DNA of 64,000 bases from Siphonodentalium dalli (taxonomy: Eukaryota; Mollusca; Scaphopoda; Gadilida; Siphonodentaliidae): contig CP136067.1 of NCBI GenBank assembly GCA_032622095.1, positions 123,541,030 to 123,605,029 on the forward strand, given 5' to 3'. The position numbers and the translations under genes were made by a program. The notes beneath the pieces were generated by a model that was not told the DNA's origin, did no database searches, and worked only from the letters and a program-made list of their open reading frames with translations. This document shows positions 11,007 to 23,454 of the stretch, one piece after another. The number at the start of each line of letters is the position of its first letter. Position 1 is the stretch's first letter.

Positions 11007-11219
11007 CAGTAATGACCTAAATAATCGACTCCTTAACCACAGCAGAATTATGGGTTATTTTTCAGGATTTAGTCGGAAATATGGCTTGTTGCCATTCATC
11101 GGAAAGTAATCAGTGAGAGCTTTCGGATGAATGGCAACAAGCCATATTTCCGACTAAATCCTGAAAAATTACCCATAATTCTGCTGTGGTTAAGGAGTCG
11201 ATTATTTAGGGCATTACTG
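11007..11219. mobile_element. Mariner-type foldback MITE, near-perfect palindrome
   Basis: TA-flanked (11005-11006 and 11220-11221), with ends CAGTAATGACCTAAATAATC and GATTATTTAGGGCATTACTG. The two ~100-bp arms are almost exact reverse complements around GGAAAGTAATCAGTGAGAGC. The family consensus includes CCTTAACCACAGCAGAATTA. There is no coding potential. This is one of the best preserved copies. Confidence 0.85.
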
Positions 11220-11514
11220 TATGTAACAACTATTACAAAAAAAAATAGATGAATGTCCAACCAATCTCATAATAATAGGTTCATGAGTTGCCATGGCGGT
11301 AAAGATCTGTGGCAAATTTCATAGAAACAGGCCTGGAAACGAAGGGGTACTTATGCCTGTGCCATATGAATGACTCAATCTCTACCAGAGCTTACCAGTC
11401 ATACTTCCTTTCTGACTCTGTCACTGGCTGGGTACTAGTCTGTGGTTTCTATATTTAGCGTGGGGTTTTCCAGCCAAATTGACAAATTTCCCCTGTGCTT
11501 TGAGACCAACTCCC

Positions 11515-11870
11515 GCACTAAAAACTTAATGACAGAATGGAGAATCAGAGCGGTAGTTTTGTTGATGATTTTTGCAAGCTACTCGTCAAAATTGCAGCAA
11601 ATTAGAACTCTTGTGTTTGACTTGCCATGTGTGTTGTCGTCCATGTGCATTTAGACATTTGTGTTGATAAAATAATCAGAGAACCAAATCACACTGTTTC
11701 GCAATATAGTTCTGGAGAGATTTTCCAATCTTAAGGTATGAAATTACACAAATTATATCCCATATTTTGTGTGCTTAATAAGGGCAGAATGTTGCTATGT
11801 TAGCTTAGTATATATCTTACTATCGCGGAAGTCCACCAAATGTGGGTAAAATGTCGCCGGTAGCAGCGGA
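11515..11870 (-). repeat. Partial copy of the repeat also found at 60.6 kb
   Basis: In reverse complement this matches 60600-60950. Shared blocks include ACTAAAAACTTAATGACA, TAGTTTTGTTGA, AATTAGAACTCTTGTGT, TTTGTGTTGATAAAATAATC and GAAGTCCACCAAATGTGG. It represents only the outer part of the repeat; the ~1.9 kb part present at 37345 and 60950 is missing. Short reading frames are shared (MENQSGSFVDDF here, MEDQKGSFVDNF there) but both are stopped. Confidence 0.7.
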
Positions 11871-12120
11871 CTTATCGATTCATCAACAGAGGTAAACCCT
11901 GCTGGAGTTTGAGAATGATGGTGATTGCAAGTATTCTTCTTTTATCTTTTGACTGGTAAGTTCAAATTTGGCTTAGGATTTATTTTTACTAATTTAGGGT
12001 CAAATCAGACAGTGGATCTTTAAGATTTCTTCAGAAAAGTTGTTATATTAGATGATAAATAAGAATGAAAAGTATGTCTTAAATTACTTAATTTGTTATC
12101 TAGTATGCAGAATGCATTAC

Positions 12121-12336
12121 CTAGAAGCAAGATGATCTACGTTCAATCCTTCTTTGTCACTTATACTGGCTCGTCTTGGCTCATCAGTGTCATCACCCTC
12201 GTCATCATCCTCTGGGTCAGAGTTTTTACTATAGGGGGTGGGTGGTTCGTCAATTTTCATGTGCCCATAATCCTTATCAGGTGGATGGTGGGTCGCAATG
12301 ATGTTCATCTCATCCCAATGCATTTCTTTTCTGTTC
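12121..12336 (-). CDS. PPP1R2: PPP1R2 exon with the PP1-binding and phosphorylation core
   Basis: The minus-strand exon opens after TGATTTCAG and encodes [35 protein letters not shown], then an acidic [15 protein letters not shown] tract, and ends at CTTGCTTCTAG before donor GTAATG. WDEMNI(L/I)AT.HP.DKDYG.MKIDEP.TPY is the diagnostic core of inhibitor 2. The Thr in PPTPYS corresponds to the GSK3-phosphorylated Thr72 of the mammalian protein, which relieves inhibition. The upstream exon, expected to hold the start codon and the GILK (SILK-type) PP1-docking motif, was not found to the right. The exon ends in phase 2. Confidence 0.93.
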
Positions 12337-12384
12337 CTGAAATCAGATAAGAATTAGAGGCAAACCGAATAGCTACCTTATATC

Positions 12385-12610
12385 AGAATGGGTGGATAGA
12401 TATATAAAAATATGTGGAGGCAATGGCAATGGCTCGGTTAGATGTGAACACCCTGTAGATATATAAATAAAGATGGGAGGCAATGGATCGGTATGATGTA
12501 AATAGATATATCAAAATAAATGGATGCAATGGATCGGTATGATGTAAATAGATATATCAAAATTGATGGAGGGAATGGCTCGGTATGATGTAAAAATGTA
12601 CATGTATATG
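12385..12610. repeat. Minisatellite of ~56-bp units
   Basis: Three to four units share AATGGATCGGTATGATGTAA, ATAGATATATCAAAAT and a GGAGGCAATGG-type link. The outer units are more diverged. It is non-coding. Confidence 0.65.
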
Positions 12611-13544
12611 AGAATAGGATGAGAAAAAATTTCAATGTTACTGTTCCTGTTCTTATCATATTGACATTATCCAACCTAGGGGTCACCTTGAAGATTCATA
12701 TAGAGTTTTGGATCAATGGGATGAAATATGAGAGTTGTTTGAAGTCCAAAAAGATTTTTTTATGAAAACAGTGTCAAATCTGAAATGCTGACTACTCTTG
12801 TGTGCCAAATAGAAGTGAAGGGTGGAAATTTCTGAAAAATTTAATAATAGTGCAGGGCAGAATAGAAGTGTGTGGTTGAAACATATCAATTCTCACAGAA
12901 AAGTCGACAGCATGTGGATTGTGAAAGATGAACATTTTTCAATACCGGTACTTATATTAATAATACCTTGAACAATTATTTTTGTAGACTTGAGTATAAT
13001 GCAAGTTTTCGCAATTGACATGCTTAAAATTGATACACCATCATTGTTGATATGACCCATGTGCGCAACATCTCAAATGAAAAATCCACATTTTCTTGTA
13101 ATTAAACTACATTTATTTGTTATTAAATCAAATTTAGAACAGAGCCATAAATATTTGCAGACCCGAATAAGCATCGTGCAGTGTGGAATTTTCTCATAAA
13201 ACTAATAAACATACAAGTACCTTTATTTGGGAAACAAGAAATGCCTTGTGACACTGACAATGAGGGCCCTGCAAATCAGGAGTTTATATTTTGAAATAGA
13301 ATCTCGAATAAAATCGGGCAAAAGATATGAAATTGCATCAAATCTATAATCGAATCATTGTCTCAAGAGTGAAGGTACATGTATGGAACAACACTTACAT
13401 GAAAATCAGTATCAATAACAAATCGGCTATTAAGTTATATGATCAATAAAGAGCGTTTATTATCGGTCCAGAAGATATTTGGGAAATTTTGTTGAGCACT
13501 TGGTGCACAAAAGTAAAATGACGCAGGTAATGTCACCGGATCAT
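12611..13544. other. AT-rich stretch without a recognised gene
   Basis: I see no coding region, RNA gene or transposon terminus with confidence. Bases ~13264-13350 (GAGGGCCCTGCAAATC, GCATCAAATCTATAATCGAA) resemble the ends of the element at 1708-2432 and may be a fragment of it. The first PPP1R2 exon could lie here or further right, but I did not find it. Confidence 0.4.
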
Positions 13545-13876
13545 TCTGCTTAGGCCGTCATCTGATATGGCAGACCTGGGATCAGATTGAAGTTCCCCAG
13601 TTGAAGTTGGTGATGTTCACCCATTGGTCACCTCAATTATGAATTTTATCTTCTGCAAATTAGGGGATATAGAAAATTCATAGAAGAAAAATGTAACTAA
13701 AAACAATGTTAATTTGATACTATAGATACTTCCCAGAAGATGAGGCCTAAGCAAAATGAGGTCTCCAGATGGTGAATCTGGTTATGCTAGCCCGCTGTGT
13801 GGGATAGCATCACTAAATTCACCCTCTGGGGACCTCATTCTGCAAATGACAGACACGCTATTTGCAGGCTTGAATC
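13545..13876. mobile_element. Left-truncated hAT-like MITE (CAAGCC family)
   Basis: The right end is intact (AATGACAGACACGCTATTTG then CAGGCTTG), with one inner palindrome and the internal segment (AAGTTCCCCAGTTGAAGTTG, CTTCTGCAAATTAGGGGATA). The left palindrome is reduced to TCATTCTGCTTAGG. No target duplication is expected for a truncated copy and none is seen. Confidence 0.7.
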
Positions 13877-13988
13877 TTCTGCAGTTTCCTTTCCTGCCTG
13901 GCTCTTTCTATTGCTGATGAAGTAGTATTCACATTAATTAGCTGCCACTGCCCTTTGGCAATTAGTAGCGCCGATGGGGTCATTGTCA

Positions 13989-14429
13989 CAAGGCTCCGGT
14001 CACATTCGTAGCCAGCTTTTTAAATGATTCACAAATGTAGCCAGTTTTTTTCACCGGCGATCACATTCGTAGCCAGCTTTTCTAATTCCATGCTTTATAG
14101 GGCGCGAAACATGACATCACGTTCGTGACTAAAGTGTCGACGTCATGCTCCAAAACTTACTTCGTTTATCAACTTAAATTGGAATATAATTCGAGCATTC
14201 CAACGACATTGATCGGAAACCTCAGGTTATTAGATGAACTACATGTAATATCAAATTAAAATTTATGTTGTTTTTCATTCGTCAAATCAGAAAAATGAGA
14301 CTAATCTTATCTTGTTCATTGAGGCCTGCGTGAATATGAAAAGCTGACTACAAATGTGATCGCCGTAGAAAAGCTGGCTACATTTTTGATCGATTTAAAA
14401 AGCTGGCTACGATTGTGACCGGAGCCTTG
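13989..14429. repeat. Foldback element with GTAGCCAGC repeats
   Basis: Termini CAAGGCTCCGGTCACATTCG and the inverted CGATTGTGACCGGAGCCTTG bound the element. The motif CACATTCGTAGCCAGCTTT is repeated inside both arms, giving a terminal repeat array. The centre is non-coding. It is inserted within GATGGGGTCATTGTC, a short sequence also present at the edge of the 32.2 kb foldback (AATGGGGTCGTTGTC). No duplication is recognised. Confidence 0.65.
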
Positions 14430-15043
14430 CGGAGCTCCTTGAAGGTCAATCCCATCCGATAATGGTACAGAAAATATCAAAAATGATACCTATATGTGGC
14501 ACCGATGGATATAGATCAATAAAATTCGAATTGGGGGCTCAGCTGTGAGATAAAAGTGCTGAACCCCAAAATTGGGCCCTTAAAAGTGGAATTTTTTTTG
14601 GTTTTTGGCAATTATCTTAACAAGACAGTCAATGACTGTGGGGTCGCTCACCAGACTGCAAAGACTGATAAGACTGGGACTCTGGAGACCAAAACAGTGA
14701 GCACTTTTCATAATCACTTTAAAAGAAGTAGATTTAAACAGGATATGTGGCTAGAGAGACTTCAAGTATGTAGCTTGGTAAAAAACAACCTTGAAATTGC
14801 CAACTGTACACTACTGATCACCCCCCTCCTCCAGCTCAACAAGTCCTCTCCCGACCGGGATCCAGACTCCCAAGTCTTAGGTTGGAATTTCACAACCGAC
14901 ACCTCAAACTTTCTCAATTGTTGGAAATTTCCAATCTCACAAGCGCCTTTTTCTAAAACCATTTAAACGTGTTTGAAGCCCAATTATCTATGGACCCAAA
15001 ACACAATACATGTATGTCAAACCAATCAGTCAGGTGGTTCCAA
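14430..15043. other. Stretch without a confident gene
   Basis: A 136-codon plus-strand frame at 14556-14966 spans this region. It lacks recognisable domains, has no splice-site support and is overlapped by an open antisense frame. I do not call it a gene. No other feature is recognised. Confidence 0.4.
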
Positions 15044-17900
15044 GGTAGATGTTTTAATGAATTTGGTATTTCTATGATTTTATTGGACACAAAAGTGTTA
15101 ACTCCCCATAGACTGCCATTTCTTGACAGGTTGACCTCATTTTAACAAATCTGTATCTCAGTCACTAAAGGATCTTCCTGATTCCTCCATACTATATGTA
15201 AGCTAAATAGTCCAAAATCCCTTGAGAAGACATTTTAAGAATTACTATAGAGACATATAGTTATGTCCCTGGTCCCACCCTTTTAACCTGGTGACCCCAT
15301 CTGAATAAATTTGAATCCCAGACACCAAAGAACCCTTCATACATATCATAAATATCAGTCAAATAGACCTGATGGTCCTTGTGAAGGAAGCATATTAAGA
15401 GGGAAACTGTCCTTCGCTTGGCCCCTATTTGACCAGGTGACCCCATTAAAAAAATCTGAATTTCAGTCAAGGAAGAACATTCCATTCTATATAAGCCAAC
15501 TAGTTCTTGCAAACATATTTTAAGAAATACTATGTAGTGAAATAGTTAAGTCTCTTGCTCTGCCCTTATTTGACTTTGTGATCCCATTTTCACAAATCTG
15601 ATAAGGATAAAAATTAAGTTCCCCAGTTGAAGTTGGTGATATTCACCCATTGGGCACCTCATTTATGAATTTTATCTTCTGCAAATTAGGGGATATAGAA
15701 ACTTCCTAGAAGGGAAATTTAACTAACAACAATGTAAATTTGATACTATAGATACTTCCCAGAAGATGAGGCCTAAGCAGAATGAGGTCGTCAGAGGGTG
15801 AATTTGTTGATGCTAGCCTGCTGTGCCGGATAGCATCACAAAAAGCGTGTCTGTTCCTACATTGTGTATGCCTGGCCTCAAGCAACACAATGTATTATAC
15901 AACAAGCCTTGAAATAGTGTGATAGTGTGTCTGTCATTTGCAGAGTGAGGTCCCCAGAGGGTGAATTTAGTGACGCTAAATTCACCCTCTGGGGACCTCA
16001 TTCTGATAAAGTCCTCAACTGCTATGGAAGACCTAGAATAAAATTGAATTTCCCCAGTTGAAGTTGGTGATGTTCACCCATTGGGCCCCTCAATTATGAA
16101 TTTTATCTTCTGCAAATTAGGGGATATAGAAACTTCCTAGAAGGGAAATTTAACTAACAACAATGTAAATTTGATACTATAGATACTTCCCAGAAGATGA
16201 GGCCTAAGAAGAATGAGGTCCCCAAATGGTGAATTTGGTGATGCTAGCCTTGAATCAAGCTTTGAAATAGTCTGTCTGTTATTTGCAGAATGAGGTACAC
16301 AGAGGGTGAATTTAGTGAGGCTATCCTGCACAGCGGGCTAGTATCACTAAATTCACCCTCTGGGGACCTCATTCTGATAAGGCCCTCAACTGCTATGGAA
16401 GACCTAGAATAAGATTGAAGTTCCCCAGTTGAAATTGGTGATGTTCACCCATTGGGCACCTCAATCATGAATTTTATCTTCTGCAAATTAAGGGATACAG
16501 AAACTTCCTAGAAGGGAAATTTAACTAACAACAATGTAAATTTGATACTATAGATACTTCCCAGAAGATGAGGCCTAAGCAGAATGAGATCTTGAGACTC
16601 TAGATACTTCCCAGAAGATGAGGCCTAAGCGGAATAAGGTTCTCAGAGGGTGTATTTGGTTATGCTAGCCTGCTGTGTAGGATAGCGTCACTAAATTCAC
16701 CCTCTGGGAACCTCATTCTACAAATGCCAGGCACTCTTTGAGAAAATGAAATTAATCTGATTTTAATGACCACTGAGTGATAATATAAACAACAAGGGTG
16801 CTTCATTGATAACACCATTAATCTCATTTAAATTATGGATGACATGAATACACTCCCTGGGGACTCTGTCTAAGGATGCAGAAGCTCTCTTTATCTCTCT
16901 ATCTGCCTTGCCATGTGTCATGTCTATCAGTTCATAGGAGAGTTGCCTTGTAATGGGAATTTAAATAAATATACTTTATTTACCTGTGAGTTAGGATATG
17001 AGATAGGGTGGAATGCTGTTGGTTTGGGGTGGGGTTCTGAGTCATGTGGGGGGGGTGATATTTTTTGTTTGTATGTTAAATTGATCAAGGAGTTCCTGAA
17101 TTTTTTATTATTTTTTGGGGAATTATGGCCCTGGCTCCACCACTATTTGACCCAGTGACCCCATTTGAACAAATCTGAACCCCAGTCATTCAATGACCCC
17201 ACATACCAAATATAAACTAAATCGGCTTAATGGTTATTGACAAGAAGTCGTTATAAGAATTACCTAGGAGGAATATAGTTATGGCCCTGGTTTCGCAACT
17301 GTTTGACACAGTGACCTCATTTGAACATCCACCCCAAATATGATCAAAATGCAAAAATGTAATTTTTTGGTTTTTAGAGTTATGTCCCTGGCTCTGCCCC
17401 TAATTGACCCAGTGACCCAATTTGAACAAATCTGATTCCCAGTCACCCAAGGTCCCTCAGTACCAAATATAAGCTAATTTGGCCCAATATTTTTGTAGAA
17501 GAAGTCATTGTAAGAATTACTATGAGTTATGGCCCTGGTTTCTTAACTAATTGACCGGGTGACCTCATTTGAACAAATCTGAACACCAGTCACCCAAGGA
17601 CCCTCCATACCAAATATTAGCTAAATCGGCACAATGGTTATGGACAAGAAGTTGTTGTAAGAATTACTGTGGAGGAATAGAATTATGGCCCTGGTTTCGC
17701 AACTATTTGACCCAGTGACCTCATTTGAACAAATCTGAATGAGAGTCACCTAGGGAACATCCACACCAAATATGAACCAATTTGGTATGATGGTTTCAGA
17801 GGAGAAGATGTTTTTAAAAAAAGTTGACGGACGGACAGACAGACGGACGGACGACGGGTGATGACTATAGCTCCACCGGAAACTTCGTCTCAGGTGAGCT
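15044..17900. repeat. Old degenerate tandem repeat ending in a GGACGGAC tail, split by MITEs
   Basis: Units of roughly 180 bp at 15090-15610 and 17110-17820 share TTATGGCCCTGG, TTGACCCAGTGACC, CATTTGAACAAATCTGAA, CCAGTCACCCAAGGA and CATACCAAATATAAGCTAAA. The series ends in GACGGACGGACGACGGGTGA followed by ATAGCTCCACCGGAAACTTC and CTCAGGTGAGCT. The middle is occupied by hAT-like MITEs. It is non-coding. Confidence 0.65.
15610..16735. mobile_element. Cluster of two to three hAT-like MITE copies
   Basis: Three runs of the family internal segment (AAGTTGGTGATGTTCACCCA ... CTTCTGCAAATTAGGGGATA ... GATACTTCCCAGAAGATGAG) lie in the same orientation at 15610-15780, 16035-16210 and 16415-16580. They are separated by inner palindromes (15948-16003, 16288-16375, 16632-16720). 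Termini CAAGCCTTGAAATAGTGTG (15904) and CAAGCTTTGAAATAGTCTG (16256) mark at least two insertions or a tandem amplification. Confidence 0.7.
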
Positions 17901-20636
17901 AAAAACCATTGACTTTTGGATATGAAAATGTATTAAAATTACTGACTCCCCATAATGTGGCCATTCCGCACATTTTGAGTGGTCACCCGACCCCCTATGT
18001 CCAACGGTTCTGGATATATAGTCACGGCGAGTGGTAGTACTTCGCGCAAAAAGGGGCGTGGCCATTTGACCCATTTCGCCCTCAATGGGAAATGTGTCAC
18101 CAACCAAATATTGTTCGTGTACCTTCAATTAGTGGATTCATGAAGAGTTTTGCTCTGGACATAAAAGTGCATACAAAACCACCATGAGCTACTAGAGTAA
18201 AATGTTTTATAATAAAAATAAAAATGTATTTTCAATGTCCCAAAATGAGTTGTCATCTGTCATTTTTTGAAGCATTGTTTTTATTACTTTCTATACAAAT
18301 TTAATCAAAATGTATACTGTTATCGAAATCTTGCACAAGATATGAAAATCCACAAGAATAAGTCAAAAATTAAAAAAAATTAATTAACAAAATAAAATGT
18401 AAAGCCTACTACACTGTATATATATAGTACCTACCGACCATATTTTTTTCTGACATGAAATCCAAAACAGATGTTTAGTTTTCTTTGGCCCAACAGAAGT
18501 AGGTCGAAACAAATTAAATTTTACACAATATAAGACATTAACTTTTAAGCGGAGTTTAAAAAGCAATAATTTGTTAACATTTTAGTGCTTAGCCTTAATT
18601 AGTTTGGTCCTTTGGATGTATTTTATTCTGTTCCGAAACTTGACATATTTTGTTGACCTACATATACTGAACTTTCTTCCATTGTGTTTCCACTGGCCGT
18701 CAGAAAGAATGCGATGAATTAGATCGAAAATTACCGCCAGAACTCACCACTAATTGCACATGATCTCGGAGTGAGTCAACACATTCATTCTCAAGAATCA
18801 ATACAATAGGATTTTGGGAGATCAAGTGCATCTCTGGCATTTGCCACAACAAAAAAAGGCAACTGACCCGTTACTGCCTGTGACCCATTAGTCGCCACTA
18901 TGACTTTATTCAATTTCAAGAAATTTTGAGTTCTGTTTGCTATTCACAAGTGGTGGACCGATCAGTCTGTTAAATTTAAACCAATCAGTCTACTAAAGTT
19001 ACATCGGAGTTTCACCCAGATGTGGTGAATGGGATTCTCATTCATGTGAGGCCACAAAAAAATTAGTCAGTCTAAAAAGAGTCAAATGTGAGTGACTGGC
19101 ACTAGTGAGTGAGTGAGTGACTCAGTTATTGACACTGAGTGAGTCTGAATCTGATGTTGTCCATTTCTGAATTTGGTGTTGTTTGCTAAACAAAACAAAT
19201 TACATTTGCTGGTCTGGATGATCGAAGCTAGAAGTGTGCTTCAAGATACTCCTCTTTGGTATTCTGTCGTCAGACATCATAAATGTTCCAGTTTATGCAC
19301 TTTATATGTCACTGAATTCTCTTCATAACATCTCGGGCATTTCCGTGTCCGGATAAATTATTTCCGATCAAGGCCGATTAACTGTAAATATTCATAGAGA
19401 TATTTTCGTAATACTAAAACATAGTTTAAAAAATAATATTTATGTATTGGTAACTTTTGAGTAATAATGTATGGTGGAAAAATGTCTTCACTCCATCAAA
19501 TAAAAGTTAAAAACTACGATATTTTGAGTTATAGGAAAATCGAATCCTTTAAAACAAATCCCGCTTCGATTGCTCTTCGGTGTTTACTTATTCCTTTTAA
19601 GGGTAACTCTATTTTAATAATCTGACCCAAGAATAAAGCAAAAATACAGACACGAAAGTTAGTTCCGATTTATTTATTTATCTATCTATTTATTTATATA
19701 TTTATTTATGGGAGACCGGGGCATATTGAAACACCCCCATCCAAATCATCACAGACATACTTTTAGGTTCTATATGTTTTCTTGTATATTGGGAGGAAAT
19801 AAATTATTGCAGTGGTGAGAAATCCACCGACCAACATTTACGGGTGGGTAAAAAAAATGTTTTTAGTGACCTGAAAGTAATTTTTGTGTTTTTATGAAAT
19901 TATCCTTTTCCATGGCAACAAGTATGATCGGACACACAATTGCGAATTCAAATCGATCACATGTCACGGGTTAAATGGTTTGAATGTATGGTAGATACAC
20001 GAAAACAAGCTATATATGTCAAAGACCGTATATAATTTGTTTGACTTTACTCCCTATTGGGGCATACTTGAACACCCCGCCCTCATCTGGCTCTTCTAGA
20101 CGATAAAACTATTTTGTTTATACTTACTGTGTCATGTCTTGATGTACATCTTTCATTCAGCTGGAATTTCGGTATACTTTCAATAAAAATATTTTCAAAT
20201 TCCTCATGCGTGTCATCGGTCCACCAGCTGACAGTAGGCCTACATGGTGGAGCGCATATCGCTGTGTTGACAGCAACTGCAATCCAAACTATATAATAAT
20301 TAATTATTACAGCCACTGTTAGGAACCCCAGCAGTCCACCATGGAGACTTGTAGAACTCGTATTGCTGTGTTGGCAGACAGTACAAGCCAAACACTCTAA
20401 TCATTAACTTCAATAGAGGCCATTGTTTGGAAACTCAGTTGTCCACCAGAGAGCACGTGCAACATGAGTGTAGTGGAGAATCGCGCGTTGAGTCGGGAGG
20501 GGGTGTTTCCGGGCACGTTTACCGGGGTGGGTGGTCGATAGGACCAACAAACAATTGTTTCCGCAACTCCAACTTTTTTTCACTGCAAGTCTTTTTGACT
20601 GTTTTTGCAATGAGTTTGGCTTAAAACACATTAGAA
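17901..20636. other. AT-rich region without a confident gene
   Basis: It contains a TTTATTTATC-type simple repeat (19670-19710) and two copies of a GGGGCATA.TGAACACCCC-type motif (19726 and 20058). A minus-strand frame at 20391-20128 is listed separately as a weak exon candidate. I see no other coding support. Confidence 0.4.
20128..20391 (-). other. Weak candidate exon with a hydrophobic segment
   Basis: The minus-strand frame encodes a hydrophobic stretch (GGLLGFLTVAVII then YIVWIAVAV) followed by VSWWTDDTHEEFENIF and a hydrophilic tail. It ends at a consensus donor GTAAGT at 20127-20122. No family is recognised. Two diverged direct repeats (CAACACAGC.ATACGA/ATATGC) lie inside, which weakens the case. 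No acceptor was chosen. Confidence 0.2.
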
Positions 20637-20812
20637 TGTCAATATTAACATAAATGAAAAATTTCATGATGATCAGACAAACAGTATAGTCATGCTAATG
20701 GATTGAATTTTGAATCCAAGATGGCCACTGGCAGCCATGTTTTTTGGCCGAATCACCCCAAAATGACTCGTTCCTATATTTACACGCCAATGGTAACATC
20801 AATGACAAATAG
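20637..20812 (+). repeat. Solitary monomer of the 164-bp satellite
   Basis: One diverged unit with TGTCAATATTAACAT, TTCATGATGATCAGACAAAC, AATCCAAGATGGCCACTGGC and AATGACTCGTTCC. It is closest to the array monomers that carry GCTAATGGATTGAATTTTGA. It lies about 11.7 kb from the main array and lacks the array termini. Confidence 0.75.
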
Positions 20813-21690
20813 TATGCACAGAAATTCATATACAGCTGTTTACAGTGAATCCCCCCGCAAATCTCTGTTTAGTGTTAAAAGTGGCAGAAATGGTCGGGGA
20901 AAACGCCCGAAAACGGAAAAAAAAATTGGACGCGGTGGTGGGTGGGTCCCAACAAGGGTCGAAAGGACAAAATCAGCATATGTGCCTGAAATTTTTTTCC
21001 GACACCCCCCCCCCTGGTTGAGTCACTTTTTATTCCGACACTACATGCATATGTTACATCATATATAGAAAAGCCGAATTTTTTTTTATTAAAAGTTGAA
21101 GCCTGAACGAAAAAACAAAACAAAACAAGCTGTTTCTTTTAAAATAATTATATAATATATATATATATAAGATTGTTTTAGTCATTTCGAGTCAGTTGAA
21201 AGGGTATATGTCCTATAATTTTATCGATACTTATACAGAATAAACAACACTCGGATAAATAATTCACCCTAGCTCGTTGTAGTTTCGATCTTCGGAAAAA
21301 AAAATTATCTTCAGAATAAAGACATGTCGGTACAAAGAACAACACTCGGAATAAAGAACCTTCGAAATATATTATGTTCGGAATAAAGAACCATATATCT
21401 TTCAAACAGCTATATAATTATAAAGTTAAATTTTTTTTAGAAAACAACAATATACGACTAATATATGAGTTCATTTTATTTAGTCCAAATATGCGCGCCA
21501 AAGCAACAAATATATGGGGGAACTCACATAGAGACGACATACAGACAGGAGAACTCACACATCAGGGAACGTTCAACCAGACTCATCATTCTGGACTCCT
21601 TGACCTATGACCTCCGTGGCCAAGCTGAAACTAAGGTACGGAATCTAACGAGGTTTGCCGAATGACCGACTCATGTTAAAAGTCGAGGAG
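20813..21690. other. Non-coding stretch with a short reiterated motif
   Basis: Bases 21230-21400 contain several copies of CGGAATAAAGAACC-like sequence (21349, 21379 and others), plus homopolymer runs. The remaining sequence has no recognised gene. Frames on both strands here are short and unsupported. Confidence 0.4.
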
Positions 21691-21693
21691 CCT

Positions 21694-23075
21694 TTACCTT
21701 TACCTTCTCTGTAAATTCCTCCTGTGTCAGGAGAACCGTCCTTGGGGTGGACGTGACCACTTCTTCTTAAGCACAGTAACTTGAAATATGTCTCACGTTC
21801 TTCTGATATATATACATGTAAATATAGTTAGATTGGTTGGGTAAGTGTCAAGTCGGGGTTGAGACCGTCACTAACTGCCGGGGTCCACAGGCGGAGCTTT
21901 GAGACCAAGTTTCTTTGCAGTCAGGATACGGAGTCGAGCTTGGTGAAGTTGGTAGCACAAACCTCGTGATATAGCTTCTATCTTCTGCATGCAGTCATGT
22001 GGAATATTGTATATTGAGCAGTCGAGTATTAATTTCAGTAGTTGTTGATTTTGTAGAGATGGGTTCAGACCAGCTTGGCTCAGGGTTTCTTCAATAGCGT
22101 TTATAAATCGATTTCTGACTTCGTTGAGACTGTCGCATGCTGCTATAAAATGGATCTTGTCTTCAGGTTCTTTGCCGCATAGTTGGCAGATATCTGTGTT
22201 GGTAGAGGAAAATTTAGCTTTCTGCCGTTGGAGAATATAGGTGCCTGTAGCCATTTTCATTTTGTAGGTAGCCTTGGTAGTGGCGAATGGTTAATTCAGA
22301 CCCGCAAGCGTCCCAAATTTGATGTACGGAGCCAGGGGTGGCGTCTTGAAGGTTGAGATGTGATAGAGACTAGAGTTGATTTTCCCATGGCTTCCTGTTT
22401 CAAAATTTTCATCCAGTGGGAATCTACTGCAGTATCCACCATGATTTTCCATAAACGTTTTGGAGGAGGTACATGTAGTGCTACTGTGTCATGCGTTGAT
22501 GGTAGGTCATACATTTCAGTGAGATTGGTGACTTTAATGAACCAGCTGTTGGATTTTCCAGATTTTACTGCAAGTTGTCTGGTGGCTAGTTGACATTCGA
22601 TAGATCCTTGATTCCGTACTACATTCCCATAGGTTTTCAGGGTCCTCTTGTGTACTTCTGCCTCTAGTGGAATAAGACCCAATGTGAGTAGAGCTGCACA
22701 GTTGGCTGTTCGTGTAGGTATGTGTTGTAGACGCTTTGCTGTCTGTACATAAAATGTTTCCAGTTGATGCATCTCCTTCTTGTTAAGGTTTATGACGTCT
22801 AAACCATACAGTAGGTGAGGAAGAATGTAGCATCGCAGTAGATGGGCCGAGACTTTTGGATTTAGCCCGTTCATACCATGAAATCCTGCGCCTAACAGTG
22901 CATATGATGATCTTCTAGCAGAAGAGATACGTTCGTGTGCAACCGTGCTGGTGCCTTGTTTGGACGTGTTGTCACGAGTAATGCCAAGATGTGTGGCGGT
23001 GGCCGTTGTCTGGATATTATTGTCATTCAGAGTCCATGTGTGAGCCAGATCTTTACGGAGCACAGAATCAATTTA
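21694..23075 (-). mobile_element. 5'-truncated non-LTR retrotransposon (LINE), broken ORF
   Basis: The minus-strand coding region begins after a TAA near 23082 and encodes the part downstream of the reverse-transcriptase core: THLGITR, RRSSYALLGAGFHGMNG, PHLLYGLDV, ATRQLAVKSGKSNSWF. A stop and frameshift near 22270-22300 separate it from MKMATGTYILQ and the zinc knuckle CQLCGKEPEDKIHF..AC (CX2CX8HX4C). It is clearly related to the LINE at 26.5-29.1 kb. The 3' end has a hairpin (CTCCTG-ACA-CAGGAG) then TTTACA and a (GGTAAA)n tail at about 21694-21709. The RT core is absent, so it is a dead copy. Confidence 0.85.
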
Positions 23076-23339
23076 TATAGAGTTGTCGGTCGTATTGTCC
23101 GTCATCGCTATTTATACAACACGTAAACAGGAAACGAAATTTCACAAGACGTTGAAACTTGGACACGATTAAAAATTTCCAAGCAAAACAGACAATAATA
23201 TAAAATCACACACACGGGGAACATATTTGTCACTGTTGGTATAGTAAACGATAACGCGCGCAGGTGAAAACACCAGCGCACACATCATTTAATCCGGACA
23301 GGACAGCTATAGTCCACGTTGTTATTTGTTATAATATTC

Positions 23340-23454
23340 GCCGGCGCGTACGTGTAATCGGAGTGTTATTATATAGGATTACTCTGTGGAGTTTAAAAAC
23401 TGAACAGTCGGTCCTTCGAAAGAGAGCGGATTTTCAAAATCAGAACCGGAGGTC
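23340..23454 (+). promoter_or_regulatory. Putative promoter and 5' UTR of the NADAR gene
   Basis: A TATA-like TTATTATATAGG lies at about 23366-23377, some 78-90 bp before the start codon, downstream of a GC-richer CGCCGGCGCGTACG patch (23340-23353). The start context GGTCATGG has G at -3 and G at +4, a strong Kozak context. The transcription start is not known; this is inference from position and sequence. Confidence 0.35.

Noticed and set aside
13880-13980. Minus-strand coiled-coil-like frame (SSAIERARQERKLQKIQ) next to a MITE
   Set aside because: Short, with no donor after it (the MITE terminus follows directly) and no recognised family. It could be a relic exon but cannot be supported.
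14556-14966. 136-codon plus-strand frame
   Set aside because: No domain, no splice sites, and an equally open antisense frame overlaps it, so chance is the simpler explanation.
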